64,000 nt of DNA from Mytilinidion resinicola (GCF_010093595.1 NW_022985444.1:1372654-1436653), one strand, 5' to 3'; counted from the first letter of the stretch, positions 1 to 11,845 are shown. Numbers and translations are program-made. The notes: a model not told the origin generated them from the letters alone.

Positions 1-850
1 TTGCAAACGTCAACCGCGCTTCGGGCCCACTCTGCCATGGCCCTTGCGGTGTCCTTGGGGCCTCATCCTCATCGATGCCATCGCCAGCTGCGTGGAGCGC
101 CGTCGACACCAGCCTCTTCGCGGTCTAGCACCACGCACCGCGGTCAGTGCTGGCCACGATGCACCGCGACGCAGCGAGCTGAGCTCAACGGGCGCTGGTC
201 ACGGCCGCTGGTCACAGCCCAGTGCAGAATGCGACGAGCCCTTCGGCCGCGCCAGGCTGGGGTTGCTGCGAACTTGAGCAGCGCAGCGCCACGCTCTCCG
301 GGAGGGTCCCGGCAGCTCAACTAGACTGGCATCACCTGTCTCACCCCCCGCTTGCCTGCCTTCCTACCGGCCCTTTTGCTGGATGGGCCAGCACATGAGG
401 AGCGGACCGTCAGCAGAGCCCACGGCAGGCGGCTTTGGACGCGCGATCCCGTCGTCTGCCGGCATCGTCGAGACGCCCGCACGCCGTGCTCTGGCCGCCG
501 GGCTCGCGTCGCCGCTGCAGCTGGACATGCAGCGTCGACATGGAATCCATGCTGCGGCATGGCCGCCGGCGCGGGGCTCAACGACGTCCTCTCAGCGAGC
601 ATTCGACGAGCGTTCGACGACGCATGCCCCGTCACGCCGACGCCCCCTCCGTATGGCTGCGGCCCTGGCACGCCCTCGTCCGCAATATCAGGGACCCTCC
701 GCCCTCTGTCCTCTGCTATCGGGAGCCATGGACGACTGGCATCTGGAAACGGCAAGGCTGGCTGGCTGGCTGCTGGACGGCACTCTCCTCCGCCCCCTGA
801 CCTCGTCCTCGATGCCACCAGGCAGCCCGCCATTGCTGCTATTGCTGGAG

Positions 851-876
851 CGTCACAGCGTCACAGCGTCACAGCG
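851..876. repeat. 8-bp tandem repeat, about 3.25 copies
   Basis: The unit CGTCACAG is repeated perfectly three times and followed by CG. It lies in the gene-free GC-rich flank. It is a simple-sequence repeat with no visible function. Confidence 0.8.
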
Positions 877-2754
877 TTTCCAGGCCGATCAGCTCCAGCG
901 TGGCTTCCGAGCTTCTCCAGCGTCCAAGCACGCCGTGGGGTTGTCACCATGCATGATCTGAAGCCCCTCATGCTCGCGTCCATCAGCGGCGTGTACAGTG
1001 GCCAGTCGGGACTAGATTCACACCTCCGGCAAATCAGAGTCGATATCTGTCTCTCTCGAGCTTCCGACGCGGCTTGCAAACGCATCCAGACTGTCCTGGG
1101 TTAAGCTTCATCGCGCCAGTGCGTCCAGATCGCTGCATCTCTGTCCACGCCAGGCCAATGTGGCGTCTCGTTGCACGCTTGGGGCATCTGAAGCCGGAAA
1201 AGGCTCCAACCAGCGCTGTTCTTTTCCGGTCTGCGACTTGGAGCACGCGAATGTGCCTGTCGCAAATCTTGCCTGCAACAGCCCTCTCCAAGGTCGCCTC
1301 CACCACGCAGGAGCGCTCAGATGCACCGACATGCGCCTCTCGCAGGCCTGCGTCGGTCGTGCATGTCGGCTGACCGCCGATGCTGATCAAAGATTACCCG
1401 TTGTTGAAATAGGCCGAACTTCTTGACTTGCAGACTGCTGAAATCGGCTGGGAGCACGACACCCCCATCCTTGTGGACCACCCATCTTCGACATCATGCA
1501 AGATACAGGCCATGCCTCCAGGGCCCGCCTCACTTTCAAGTCTGTCGACGGTCTATCTTCAGCACCAGTAGAGCGTTTCAGTTACCGCCCAGACAAGTCT
1601 GCCAAGTGTCACTCCACTGCTCTTGCATCACTAACGTCAAGACGACATTTTGATACACCTGTGGTCTCTTCAAGCTTCAAATCGGCCCAGACACTCGGTT
1701 TGCTCTCTAGCTGCCGTTGCGGAAGTTTATTGCAAGTGGCGTCAGGCACGAGCTGTCGCAACCACGGCAATTGACGCTATGTGGGTCACGAGCCGCGTTC
1801 AAAGGATTAGCTTTCGAGGCCTCAGCGCCGCCAAACTCAACACCAAATCCTGTCAAAACCTTTCAATCTCTATCGTCATTTCTATTCTGGACCTCTTCGA
1901 TGTTTGTCTGTATGTCGCGGTTTTGTTTCGTACCCAAAGTCTCTTATGCCGACAGCGGAGTTGGATCATGTGTTTCCCATTCCTTTCGTGCGCTCTTTGT
2001 GTTCTCGGAATCATTTCAATACCACCTCCCGCCACATGGCAGGCGGCACCGTAGGAGGTGGCCCTTCGAGCCTACGAATGGTTCGAGCCCACGAGTTTGC
2101 AGTTCGCTCGGAATATGAAACTGTGTTGAAGGAGCCTGAACAGTGTCAAGAAATTGTAAATAGACTTACCTTACGATGAGGCACTGTCCATACTCGCGTA
2201 TCCCAGTATGGCAGGTCATGGTTGCGCATGCAATTAGACATCTTGCCATTTCCTTGGCTGTTCACTGTGTCGACTGGGCACAATTTATACCCTCGATACC
2301 AACCCCATTTTGTGGTACAGGTCAAGAACCACCACCTCAGTTGAAGCAGGGTACACTCCACAACCACTGCGTAAACGTCTATGTGCAGAGGCAGTTATTT
2401 CACCTCTCATGCTGGTAACTCATCCATGGCTTGCACCAGCTCCTGATTACCAACTCTGGATCCAGCATGCTGCAAGGATTCATCACACGAGAACAGCAGG
2501 CGCAATCGTGAAGTAGTGTCAATTGTGCCAAGGTCAGTCGCTCGGATTTCCCAACCTGTTCATGATCATGCTCCTCAGTACTTCCAAATCAATCGCGATG
2601 CATTCTGACTAGCGAATTACCGGCGTGGACGTTGTCCAGAGCTGTGTCTATTTCTTCGCATGGCTGAAACAGCGCTGCGCGTGTAGATCGCACCCGCAAA
2701 GTCAAATTGGGCTTCATGGCATCATGCACTCAGCCTCCACGATGGGCGCATCCT

Positions 2755-3087
2755 TCACATGCAACGTGCATCTGCTGGGTTCTCTGGCATGTCTCCGCAT
2801 TGCCGACAGGGAGGACAGCCCCAGCGCGCATCCATACAGATTCTATGGTAATCTCCCCAGAGTTGAGAGTCGCGTCCCCACGCAGAAGCGCCTCCGCCCC
2901 ACGTCTGCCCAATGATCGCCCCCACGAAACCGTTGGACGGGACGGCACGACGAAGAAGAAAACACAACTGCCCAAAGTTCCAGAAAAGCCGGCCTCCTGG
3001 GTCCCTGGACTGTGCCGCAGCGGCTCGCAAGCCAAACAGCGTCACTGCAATGGAAACTGCTATCACTGCCACGCGCACGCCCGCCAT
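2755..3087 (-). CDS. Candidate small secreted cysteine-rich protein (weak)
   Basis: An uninterrupted 110-residue ORF starts at an ATG with a good context (GCCATGG) and begins like a secretory signal peptide: a short basic start, a hydrophobic run (roughly residues 6-20) and an A-A-A-A-Q-S stretch suitable for cleavage near residue 26. The predicted mature part of about 84 residues holds six cysteines, four of them in a tight C-terminal group (WGCPPCRQC). Small size, secretion signal and an even cysteine number are features of fungal secreted effector-like proteins, and the location in a gene-poor, repeat-bearing flank would fit. Against it: the region is GC-rich, where chance ORFs are common, the frame stays open further upstream to 3147, and I recognise no family. 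I regard it as a candidate only. Confidence 0.2.
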   Translation of the reverse strand: MAGVRVAVIAVSIAVTLFGLRAAAAQSRDPGGRLFWNFGQLCFLLRRAVPSNGFVGAIIGQTWGGGASAWGRDSQLWGDYHRICMDARWGCPPCRQCGDMPENPADARCM

Positions 3088-5388
3088 GGCAAGGCCCGTC
3101 CCGTGCCGAGCTTGGTCGCGAAGGTGCCATCCGGCTGCCGCCGCCAACGTCTGGACTGAAAGTTTATCTAGCTCGGTTGTGTCTCAGCCTCATCCACTGT
3201 CCTCGTTCGTTGGTGCCCGTCTCAGCCTGGCAAGACCCTGGTCCAACGAGTATACCGATCAGTATCCCCGCCCCCGACCCTGCTAACGTACATGACTTCT
3301 ACCAACACTCGTCATCCAATACCTGACGCAAATTTCTCGCTCCTGCTCAGCCTGCTGACTCGACTCTACCAGATCGCGAGATGCAGGGGTTGCGAAGGTG
3401 GAGAGATGACTGAGGATTCCGAATGTTCCGTCCCATGCCTTCGCCTTCGAGAGCTCGAACAAAGTTGCCATCGTCCAAGCTATGCTGAAGTCCATGCTGC
3501 GACTTCGAGACTAGCATGCCCTGCGAAACGTCGTCATTCAATCAGCTCCAAACTCTGCGCCGTGGAACTTAGCCCTTCGACCACGTTTTCAACATAGATA
3601 CCCTGGATGTCCGCAACGACCTCGCAAACTGATGAATAGCGGTCCCACTTTTGTTGGCATGATCTTGTGTGCCCCGACATGGCGCTTGCATGAGGCACAG
3701 CAATATGATACATGACGAAGAGCGAGTCAAGATGCTGGAGGCGGCAAGTCGAGCCCTTATGCTGGTTGAGGATACTCCGAACCTAGCCAATAGATGCTGC
3801 GATGTGGTTCGTTTGGACATCGTAGACTATCCGGCCTAACTTACGTCCGAGTCACCCGCATGAAGCAATGGTCTCGTGACCGTCACCGTTCACGGTACCT
3901 TCAATGATGAACAGATTTTCAACCGAATTTCAGCCGGTATGCCGACGATGGTGTCTGGTACATCAATCGCTGTGTCCTTTAGTACATCTCTCAGTTCCCT
4001 TTCTCCTCCCGTCTGGACATGGCACTAAGTCCTGCCGAATGAGTACTTATCTATGCAGACGTCACACGCTAACATATCTTATCAGCCTCCATCATTGTCA
4101 GGTGGAGAGCTTCAAGTCTCACGAAAGAAATAGAAACCCTTTCGGTTTTCAGCTTATCTTTCACGCATCACGTTTATTCGAAATTCTTATAATGGCAATG
4201 CCGGCGTGCATCTGCCTTGACTGCATAAATTCCGCGCGCTTTTAGCTAATTGCCCGCTTTTATTCCCAAGGCTCGCCTTGTTCAACGCAAGTCCCTTCGG
4301 AAACACTTTTACGAATTCTACAATGACCATGTCATTGTCATATCTATCTTAGATTCGTACTTTCTCTTGGGGCGAGGCCTAGCGTCCAACTCCAACAACA
4401 CGGACGAAGATCAAACTACCATCACAACAGCTACAAGCAAACTCATCCGACAAGGCTCTTCTTGGAATAAATCTAGAAGCTTTCGCTATGTGGTAAGGAT
4501 ATTCCCTTTCGTAAAATCACGACTCCTCGATCGAATATCTCCGGGCCTACTCGTCGGGTGCCGGATCGTTCCGGCGAACTCGGTAAGAAGCACACGATTG
4601 GCGTCCTGCATGATCAAGCCACGTGTTGGACAGTGCCACCGCAGATTTTATCCTCCAGCTGGGACGAAAGGGTTGTCTGACCATGGTGCCGGGTATTGCT
4701 CACCATGGTATCGGGCTGGGGATGCCGAGAGCTTCCGATGTCATACAAATCCCGCTGCTCCACTGCGTGAGGCTCAAGGGGCGTAGATTGGCGAGAATAC
4801 GCACTTGCGGTGAGACGGAGAAAAAACTCAAAGTCAATTGGCCCACGACCAGCGTCGAAGAAGTGACTTAAGTTCAATCAAGGTAGTAGATGCTACCGTT
4901 CAAGTGTGGGAGAAGCCGTATTTCTCAGTACGCCGCCAGCTTATGAACTTAGCGATGTGCCTTCGCGCTAAGGATGCTTCTGGCAAAGAACAGGTACAGA
5001 GATCGATGAACTAAAGCAGTAGTAAGGCCTGATTACGATGAGCATAGAGCTGACTGCTTTCCACCATCAGAGATGCTTTCATTTCAATTCGGGTTTCCTG
5101 CTCCAGGTCAAGTTTGATCAAACATTGGCATCCTACAATACCTGCTTTGGGTGTGCATACCTATTCTTAGCACTGCGTGCGGGCCTCCAAGGAATTTTCA
5201 GGAATATTAGCAGAAGGAAATGCCTCCATCTGAACTTCTCATACGGTCATTGGGTCACCTCAGATGGCGGTGCTGTGACATGACAGCACCTACAAACTTC
5301 TTACCACCTCGTGAGCAGTGCCAAATGAGTACACGTCATACTATGGCAAGAAATCGTGAATACAACAGTAGGTCACAAGTGTGGGCAC

Positions 5389-6200
5389 ATGGATATTGCA
5401 CTGCTCGAGCTGCAACCTTGTTCGCTCGACACCACTGTGAGGAGTAGCTCGGCTAGCACGTAGTCATTTAGTGAAAGGAGAGCCTAGTATGCACGGCACA
5501 AATCTTTACATCCTACTCTTCAGCACATAGATTAGCACTAAAGATCCTCAAGCTCGTTTATAGTGCTGCAGTCTATTTGTTACTACCTTCCAGTTTCAAA
5601 TCTACGTCGAAGGCTGCAGCTTAACATAAACCCAGCAGTTATGTCTAGTTAATTGCTAGAAAGGTGGTACTCTAGAAGGCCTCCCGGGCGAATGTGAAGT
5701 CCTGCCTGGAGGTTTAAAGGAATCGGCAATGTAAGTGAAGTATCTTGCACTCTTTTGAATCGCAATACAAACCAAGTTGTAAATTTAGGCGCATGGATAT
5801 CTCACTACTCGGACTCCAATTTTACTCGCTCCACACCACTGTGAGGAGTAGGCCGGCTAGCATACAGTCGGCTCGTCACGTCAAGAGGTATTCTAATCTC
5901 CGCAGTGTTGACCTTGACATCGTCTTCGGCGCTTGGACAGCTTATGGAGATACCCCAAGCAGTGGCAAACGGACCTACTTAGACTTTGCTTTCTTTGAAT
6001 TTTTTCTCTCCTATTCTATTTCCTTTAGTGCTGATGATCGTCTACTTCCACGCAGTTTTATTTAAGAGCGCTATAAACCTAGGTCCTAAGTTCACACGCT
6101 CTCATATAGCGCTGCTGGGGCTCCCCTCTTGTTCGCTCGATACCACTGTCAGGAGTAGCACAGCCAGCAGCTAGTCGGTCAGTCAAAAGGCAACCTGATT
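5389..6200. repeat. Three degenerate direct repeat copies
   Basis: Three related segments lie in the same orientation. The shared core (CGCTCGA-ACCACTGTGAGGAG like) begins at 5423, 5827 and 6134. Copies 1 and 2 align without gaps from 5389-5466 and 5793-5870: I count 61 of 78 positions identical, and 13 of the 17 differences are transitions. Copy 3 aligns without gaps to copy 1 around 6112-6190. No coding capacity or terminal structure is visible. I infer remnants of a repetitive element mutated by a transition-biased process. Confidence 0.7.
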
Positions 6201-6385
6201 TCCACTACATCGACTTTTACATCGTATCGGGAGTTTCAAAAGCCTGACCCCAAACAGTGGCAGCAATAGTGAGTACTGTAATCTCCCGTATCTCAACTTC
6301 CATAGTACCTTGTCATAAATATCCGTACACTTCCGTGCTATTGTTAGTGAAGTTCAGCGTACTAATAGAAACCGTGGGCAGCAGA

Positions 6386-6459
6386 TATATTTCCAACCTA
6401 CGTACACCCTTTTGACGTGGCCTGGGGTAGCATCGGGAGTCTCCTAGTTGTTCAAAATG
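6386..6459 (+). repeat. Repeat relic shared with 54298-54371
   Basis: This segment aligns without gaps and in the same orientation to 54298-54371, 48 kb away. By hand I count about 46 of 74 positions identical, with about 20 of 28 differences being transitions. The last 12 bases (TTGTTCAAAATG) are identical. It is probably a decayed copy of a dispersed element. Confidence 0.55.
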
Positions 6460-6610
6460 CTGAACTTCTTTCTATTCAGAGTGCTAGAAACACCGCGAAA
6501 CTCCTCACGCAGCGGTAAATGAGTGTACGGATTTGTATGACGCGGCATTGTAATCCCCTCTTTGAAAACCACACTCCTTAACTAGCCCTGTGAGTCTGTC
6601 ACCTTCCGAC

Positions 6611-6618
6611 TATATAAG
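6611..6618 (+). promoter_or_regulatory. TATA box of the BTB gene
   Basis: TATATAAG lies 89 bp before the ATG at 6700 and is followed by a pyrimidine-rich stretch, the usual arrangement of a fungal core promoter with a start site shortly downstream. No experiment supports it here. Confidence 0.55.
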
Positions 6619-6699
6619 CACTGCCCGCACTGGTTCCTTCTTCGTCCTTCCATCTCACGTGCGCTCTACTCATCAAGTGACTTCTCCAGCAAGGCTTCA

Positions 6700-8370
6700 A
6701 TGAGGATGACCAAGTCTTCTTCCAATCTATCCTCTGGCCCGACCCACCAGATCGGCAAACTCGTCAAGTCTGCTCGTACGAAGCTATCGAGTCCTTACAT
6801 TGGGCTTGAGCTTCGTCCAGAACCAAAACGAGACTCTGACAATCACACGACTTCTACTCCGCTCCTCCGCCAGCTTCACCTCGATACACCATCTACTTCG
6901 GGAGAGACTTTGGCGACTTCATCCATCTCCACCTCACGAACACTAAGCCTAGAACCGCCTGACATCATGACTGCAGATTCTCCAGCTCCAGCCAGTGACA
7001 CTCCCTCAGTACGTGTCTTATGCAGATTTCCTCGACATTGAACTGACATCACTTAGCTCAAGCGCGTCGGTGGAACAGCCTCACTTCGCTCCAACAAAAG
7101 ATATCGTAGCTCCACCACCGATATGACTGCTAAAGCGCCAGGCGAAACTTTTCCTGTTTTCAACGGCGGCGATGTGATTATTCTTACGAAGCTCAGTGAG
7201 GTGACACAACACTACCAGCTACACAAGTCAGTTCTGGAACGGAGCTCACCGTGGTTCCGAGGCGCCTTTGCGACGGCAACTTCAACAGTTTCTACGCCGT
7301 CGAAGTTCTACTTCGCCCTCGATGAGAATCCGAGCCTACCGACTCTCATCCTACGATCCGAAGAGGAAATTGGACCAGAATTCGACATATCTGCCGGCAG
7401 CGTCGGAGTCGCCACGGATGGCGAAGTCCAAGTGAAGACTGAGCCAGTCGAAGATGGCACCCCTTACATCGTGAACACCATCAAGACCGAAGACGCCACT
7501 GGAGCTAAGTCTGGAGGGCTCAGCAACGCAGATGTCGTCCAGGCGTACAGATCACTCTTCCGCACCTTCTACAACTTCCCACCTCAGCTTTCAACGACGA
7601 ACGTCAAACGCGCACTTGGACAGTGCGAAATCCTAATCAAAGTCGCAAAGGAGTACGGCTCTCTTGAGCTCATCCGGCCACACCTGGGCAATCTTCTCTC
7701 CCAATTCCGGGAAGCCCTCTTCGTGTCCATCAAGAATGACCCGGCACGCTGGCTACGCGTCTCGGTCGACCTCGAGTCACCATCCATCTACACAGAAGCG
7801 TTGATCCATCTGGTCGGATCGTACCCGGCCTGGCCATGGGCGACACCGAAGAGCGAAATCCCAGGCGGCATCCACAAGCTGATCAAGACCAAAGCCCAGC
7901 ACCTTGTAAAGCTCAGCGCGTTGGTTGAGCGCGATCTCTTCCTTAACTCTATCGAAGGCGCCGACGGCAAATACGTCACGATGGAAAGCGACTTCGAGGC
8001 TTGGATGCCGGCGCAGATGTTCCGCGACTGGTTCTGCAGAGAGGTACGCGCGGCCGCGTTCAAGAACTCCGACGCGCCGAACCCGATGCGCATTGGTGCA
8101 CTCTACCGCAGGATTAGGAAGGGAGGCGACGCGTACCTGCCGTTCGATGAGGTGCTGAAAACGCTCATGTTGCGCGTGCGGAACAAGACGGACTCGTGGA
8201 CGGAGCTTGCGGACGATCTCAAGATGCTCAAGGAGTATGCGACGAAGACGGTGGAGGATATCACGAAGAACAAGCTCTTGCTGGATCTGGAAGCGAACAC
8301 GATTGGCTATCTTACCTGTGTGGATGTCACGCCGGCTGATTATCCCTGGGCTGTTATGGCGGACGAATGA
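6700..8370 (+). CDS. BTB/POZ-domain protein
   Basis: Two exons, 6700-7008 and 7057-8370, encode 540 residues. The 48-bp intron has a GTACGT donor, a CTGAC branch-like site and a TTAG acceptor, and it keeps frame. The first 135 residues are Ser/Thr-rich and look disordered. From about residue 138 the sequence GGDVIIL...YQLHKSVLERSSPWFRGAF is the typical start of a BTB/POZ fold, here a divergent fungal form. The rest (about 250-540) is mostly helical-looking, with no second domain I can name. Fungal BTB proteins of this type are often of unknown role. Some BTB proteins act as protein-interaction adaptors, for example for Cullin-3, but nothing here shows that. A TATA box lies 89 bp upstream. Convergent with the GH31 gene. 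Confidence 0.8.
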
Positions 8371-9382
8371 ACGTGACGGCGGGTATGGAGGGGCTTGGGA
8401 CAATTGAATAGGTCGAAGGACACGGTTCTTCGAGCTAAGGATGTATCTGTTTGTTTGGAATCTTCTTTCTTTTCATCCTTACGATTTGTCATCGCAGGTG
8501 ACCCTTTTCGGCATGCTTTGGCGTCTTCATCGACTAGGCGGCTTGCATCTTTGCGATCAACCTCCTTTCGTTGCATATTCTCTCATTGAATCTGCACATT
8601 TCTTCTCAACTTGGGGCTCAAATCACTAGCCGTATTATCCGATGATTAACCCCTCCATTCCTTTCTACCTCCAATCAGCTTATCAGTTTTTATTCCTCTG
8701 CTGATCAGATAGACAGCATACGCGGGTGGTGGATGATACCCTTGTCTGCAAATGGAGCTAGAGATACTTTGAATCACTCAACCTGCTGTCGAACGGACCC
8801 CAGAATATCGACTTGAATGAATTTGGAGTTAGAGTGAATCAAGATGTGCGTGTAAAGTGCATGCCTTAACTTTTGAAGGAAAGTCTTGATGGAAGGACTG
8901 TGGACGACGAAAAATGGTGATCGTAGGTGAAAGAGATACCTAGTTCGTCGAGGTAGACAGTGTCGTCTTCTAGTCGGCGTTGTGGTTTCCGTTCGTATGC
9001 CATTGCTGCTTCGGAATTTAGGAGTGATATGTGAGTACAGGAAGGTGGGTTCGGGAGATGCCAGGATGGTTGCAAGCCACAAGGAGCAACGCCCAACTCT
9101 CAGCCTCGACCTGGTACGTATAGGGCCACGAGAGGCAGCGACATTTTCGCTTAGGATGATACTGAGCGGGTGTCTTCAAGAGCTGCGTCGCTAGAAGCTA
9201 GACCATCATACTCGATGAAAAGACTGCTGACAGGCTATTGATATTATGTTAGCTTGACGTATACAGATTTATGGTGAGAGGAAGAAAGACAACTGATAGA
9301 TGGTGGAAAAGTTAAAAAGGTACCATTCGTGACATTTTGGGTGGCTATTTACATTTCAAATGACAATCACTTTTCCAATACA
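8371..9382. other. Intergenic, convergent 3' ends
   Basis: About 1 kb between the ends of the BTB gene and the GH31 gene. It should hold both 3' untranslated regions. No ORF with a recognisable domain and no repeat was seen. Confidence 0.6.
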
Positions 9383-11845
9383 TCAAAATCCAAACGATTC
9401 CTGCGACGCCCATCTGGAGTCAGCAAGAATGAGCTCCAACAAAGCATCCAACAGTTCTTGCTGCAAGTCCATGTTTTGGAGTCTAGACACCCGCGTGCTA
9501 ACGGGTTGGTTGGCAGTGATAGTAGACCATATGGCTTCCTTCTTGTCGTAGTCCATATACGTATCGTAAATAATGGGCCAGCATAACGACAGCGGGTCGA
9601 CGATGTCGAGCTGAGGACCACGCCCAAGCTCGAGGACGCACTCCTGGTCGCTAGGTACAGAGTTCAACTGGATGACTGTTCCCCTGGAGTCTGCTAGGGG
9701 TTTGACAACGCTGCTCTTTTTGGTGTTTTTGAGCTGGCATCGGACCTCCTCCCGTGGAGTGTGGGCAATAAGACGAATCGTCCAATCTCTGTGCTTTGGA
9801 ATAGACGGGTCCATGGGCGAAGTGGACCCAATGCGCAGAACGCCACTTGACTGCTTGTAGCTGATTGTGGTGCAGCTGAAAGTGACATTGTCGTCGCCAG
9901 ATTCTTGGCCGTCTGCTTCAACAACCTGGAATCCGCCGTCATCGACCTGAGTGCCTGTTCCGTTGTCTTCTATCAAATCGAAAGAACCATCGGCTCCGAC
10001 GACAAGTAAGATTTCCAAGGACGATGGATTCGGCACCCCGTTCTTCAAGTGATGCGAGGCGTCGAGTGGGACAATGGCTCCCTCGGCAGCTAGCACAGGA
10101 ACACCTGCGAGATATCTGTGGAGTAGGAGATCTCGATCTCCGTCATACACAACTCCAGTGAAGATGTCGACGAAGCGCAACCCTGGAAGCCAAGCCTTCA
10201 CCTTCCCGAGATGCGTATCTGGATCTCGAGACTTCGTTATGGGAGCGACGATAAGCTCGCTGCCGAACTTGAATTGATTCGGCACAGTGTATGCCTCTTC
10301 GGCATCAGGATAGTCCCAATACATAGGTTGTACTAGAGGCTCGTCGTCTAACGCAGATCGGGCGTTCATGGAATAGAGATATGGAATGAGACGATGGCGC
10401 AAGCGCATCGTCTCCTCGATAATCTCACACGCTTCAGTGCCGAACTTCCAGGGTTCTCTGGTATTGAATATGTTGTTTGACGAATGCAGCCTTAGAATGG
10501 GAGAGAAGCATCCAAGCTGAACCCACCGAGTAGTAAGCTCATCGTCTTTGTACCCGTGCATATGGCCACCGATGTCGTGACTCCACCAACCATATCCAAT
10601 ATTGGAAGCCGTTGCCGTGAATTCAGGTTGGAATTGAAGGGAGTCCCAGGTCATGACAGTGTCTCCAGAAAATCCAATCTGGTATCGGTGAGATCCAGGG
10701 CCAGCAAATCTGGAGAGAATCAAGGGCCGTTGTCGCCCTCTGCCTATATCCAAGAAATGGAAATGATTTAGCACCCATAGTGGGTCAATTCCCTCGATTT
10801 TTGACCGATCACCCTGTTGCCAGTCGACCCACCAGAAGTCGACACCCTCCTCTTCGAGTTCGTGATGTACAATATCAAAATAAGCGTCCATGAACTTGCG
10901 GTCCGTACAATCGAATTTGATCTGTTCCTCTTTCGAAGGATCATACCCAAGATACTTAGCTACTTCTTTGTATTGATCCTCGTAAGCACGAATGCCGTCG
11001 GCAGGATGCACGTTCAAGGTCGTCCGCAAGCCGCGGTCGCGGAGTTTCTGCAAGAAGCTCGACGGGTGTGGGAAAAGGTCCCTATTCCAGCTATAGCCAG
11101 TCCAGCCGTTTCCGTATTCCGGAGGGATATTGACTTTGTGCCAATCCATGTCCAGAACCGCAACGGTCATTGGGACGTTGTCACGTTCGAAATGGTCGAT
11201 GAGATCAATGTATTCAGTGTGCGAGTAGCGGTGATAGCGACTCCACCAGTTTCCCAAGGCCCACCGGGGGAGCAAGGGCTGACTTCCAGACACGGCGTAA
11301 TATGCCCTCATGGCGTCGCGGTAATCGTGGCCGTACATGAATATGTAGGCATCGCTCCGAGTTCCAGGCTTACGGGGCGCAACCCACCCATTCTTCTCAA
11401 ACACCATCGTCTTGGAGTCCTCGATGACGGCGAAGCCATCCCGAGCAAGCACTCCAGGCTCGACGGGGATCCTCCCATTCGCCATATCCAGTGTCCGTGT
11501 TGTCCCCCCCAGAGTCTTGATATCCTGGCCGTAGCGCCAGCGATTGGTAATGGTCCCCTTCAGCTGTATCGCAAAGCCCTCAGAGCTGAACTTCTTCTTG
11601 TTATAGATCAGGTGGAAGCGAGTGGTCGAGATCTCCACGGCGTCCCCGCGGTCCCACACATAGAAGTCGGGAACGGCAAGCTTCCTGCGGACGGCAAAGG
11701 TCGAAGCTCTGTCTTCAAACTTGCCATCGTCAGCCCATTCGTATCGGAGGAGGCCGTCGGTCAGGATGGTGAAGCGGTAGCTGTCGCCGGCGACAACGGC
11801 ATCGGCATGCGCAACAGGGCTCGTGGGGAAGTCGTAGCGGGACAT
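9383..11845 (-). CDS. Glycoside hydrolase family 31 (alpha-glucosidase type)
   Basis: A single uninterrupted ORF of 820 residues, the normal length for GH31. The N-terminal beta-sandwich part (about 1-180) is followed by the catalytic barrel. Landmarks are LDMDWH (231-236), the nucleophile Asp341 in FWWVDWQQG, the likely acid/base Asp395 in GFSGDT, and WWSHDIGGH (420-428), a conserved GH31 block. The family hydrolyses terminal alpha-linked glycosides such as alpha-glucosides or alpha-xylosides. The exact substrate cannot be read from the sequence. There is no signal peptide (it begins MSRYDFPTS), so it is probably intracellular, unlike secreted fungal maltases. The 1.16 kb upstream is shared with the divergent SAM-SNF2 gene. 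A 400-codon ORF on the opposite strand is a shadow. Confidence 0.93.
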   Translation of the reverse strand: MSRYDFPTSPVAHADAVVAGDSYRFTILTDGLLRYEWADDGKFEDRASTFAVRRKLAVPDFYVWDRGDAVEISTTRFHLIYNKKKFSSEGFAIQLKGTITNRWRYGQDIKTLGGTTRTLDMANGRIPVEPGVLARDGFAVIEDSKTMVFEKNGWVAPRKPGTRSDAYIFMYGHDYRDAMRAYYAVSGSQPLLPRWALGNWWSRYHRYSHTEYIDLIDHFERDNVPMTVAVLDMDWHKVNIPPEYGNGWTGYSWNRDLFPHPSSFLQKLRDRGLRTTLNVHPADGIRAYEDQYKEVAKYLGYDPSKEEQIKFDCTDRKFMDAYFDIVHHELEEEGVDFWWVDWQQGDRSKIEGIDPLWVLNHFHFLDIGRGRQRPLILSRFAGPGSHRYQIGFSGDTVMTWDSLQFQPEFTATASNIGYGWWSHDIGGHMHGYKDDELTTRWVQLGCFSPILRLHSSNNIFNTREPWKFGTEACEIIEETMRLRHRLIPYLYSMNARSALDDEPLVQPMYWDYPDAEEAYTVPNQFKFGSELIVAPITKSRDPDTHLGKVKAWLPGLRFVDIFTGVVYDGDRDLLLHRYLAGVPVLAAEGAIVPLDASHHLKNGVPNPSSLEILLVVGADGSFDLIEDNGTGTQVDDGGFQVVEADGQESGDDNVTFSCTTISYKQSSGVLRIGSTSPMDPSIPKHRDWTIRLIAHTPREEVRCQLKNTKKSSVVKPLADSRGTVIQLNSVPSDQECVLELGRGPQLDIVDPLSLCWPIIYDTYMDYDKKEAIWSTITANQPVSTRVSRLQNMDLQQELLDALLELILADSRWASQESFGF

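Larger units (their letters stand above)
1..6610. other. Gene-poor flank, no convincing gene
   Basis: I see no supported protein gene in this 6.6 kb stretch. The first 1.4 kb is GC-rich and open in several overlapping frames on both strands at once, which is what base composition alone produces. From about 1.4 kb the DNA becomes more AT-rich and short ORFs show no family motif or splice structure. It holds an 8-bp tandem repeat near 851, one weak small secreted-protein candidate (2755-3087, minus strand), and degenerate direct repeats between about 5.38 and 6.46 kb, all listed separately. The stretch ends at the TATA box of the BTB gene. Confidence 0.6.

Noticed and set aside
352..1104. 250-codon ORF in the GC-rich left flank
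   Set aside because: Long ORFs are open in other frames and on the other strand at the same place; composition looks random and no motif was seen.
2035..2105. tRNA-like B-box (GGTTCGAGCCC) near 2080
   Set aside because: No matching A box and no acceptor-stem complementarity could be built around it.
4250..4786. 178-codon ORF starting with TTG
   Set aside because: No ATG at the start, no domain, and composition unlike the real genes.
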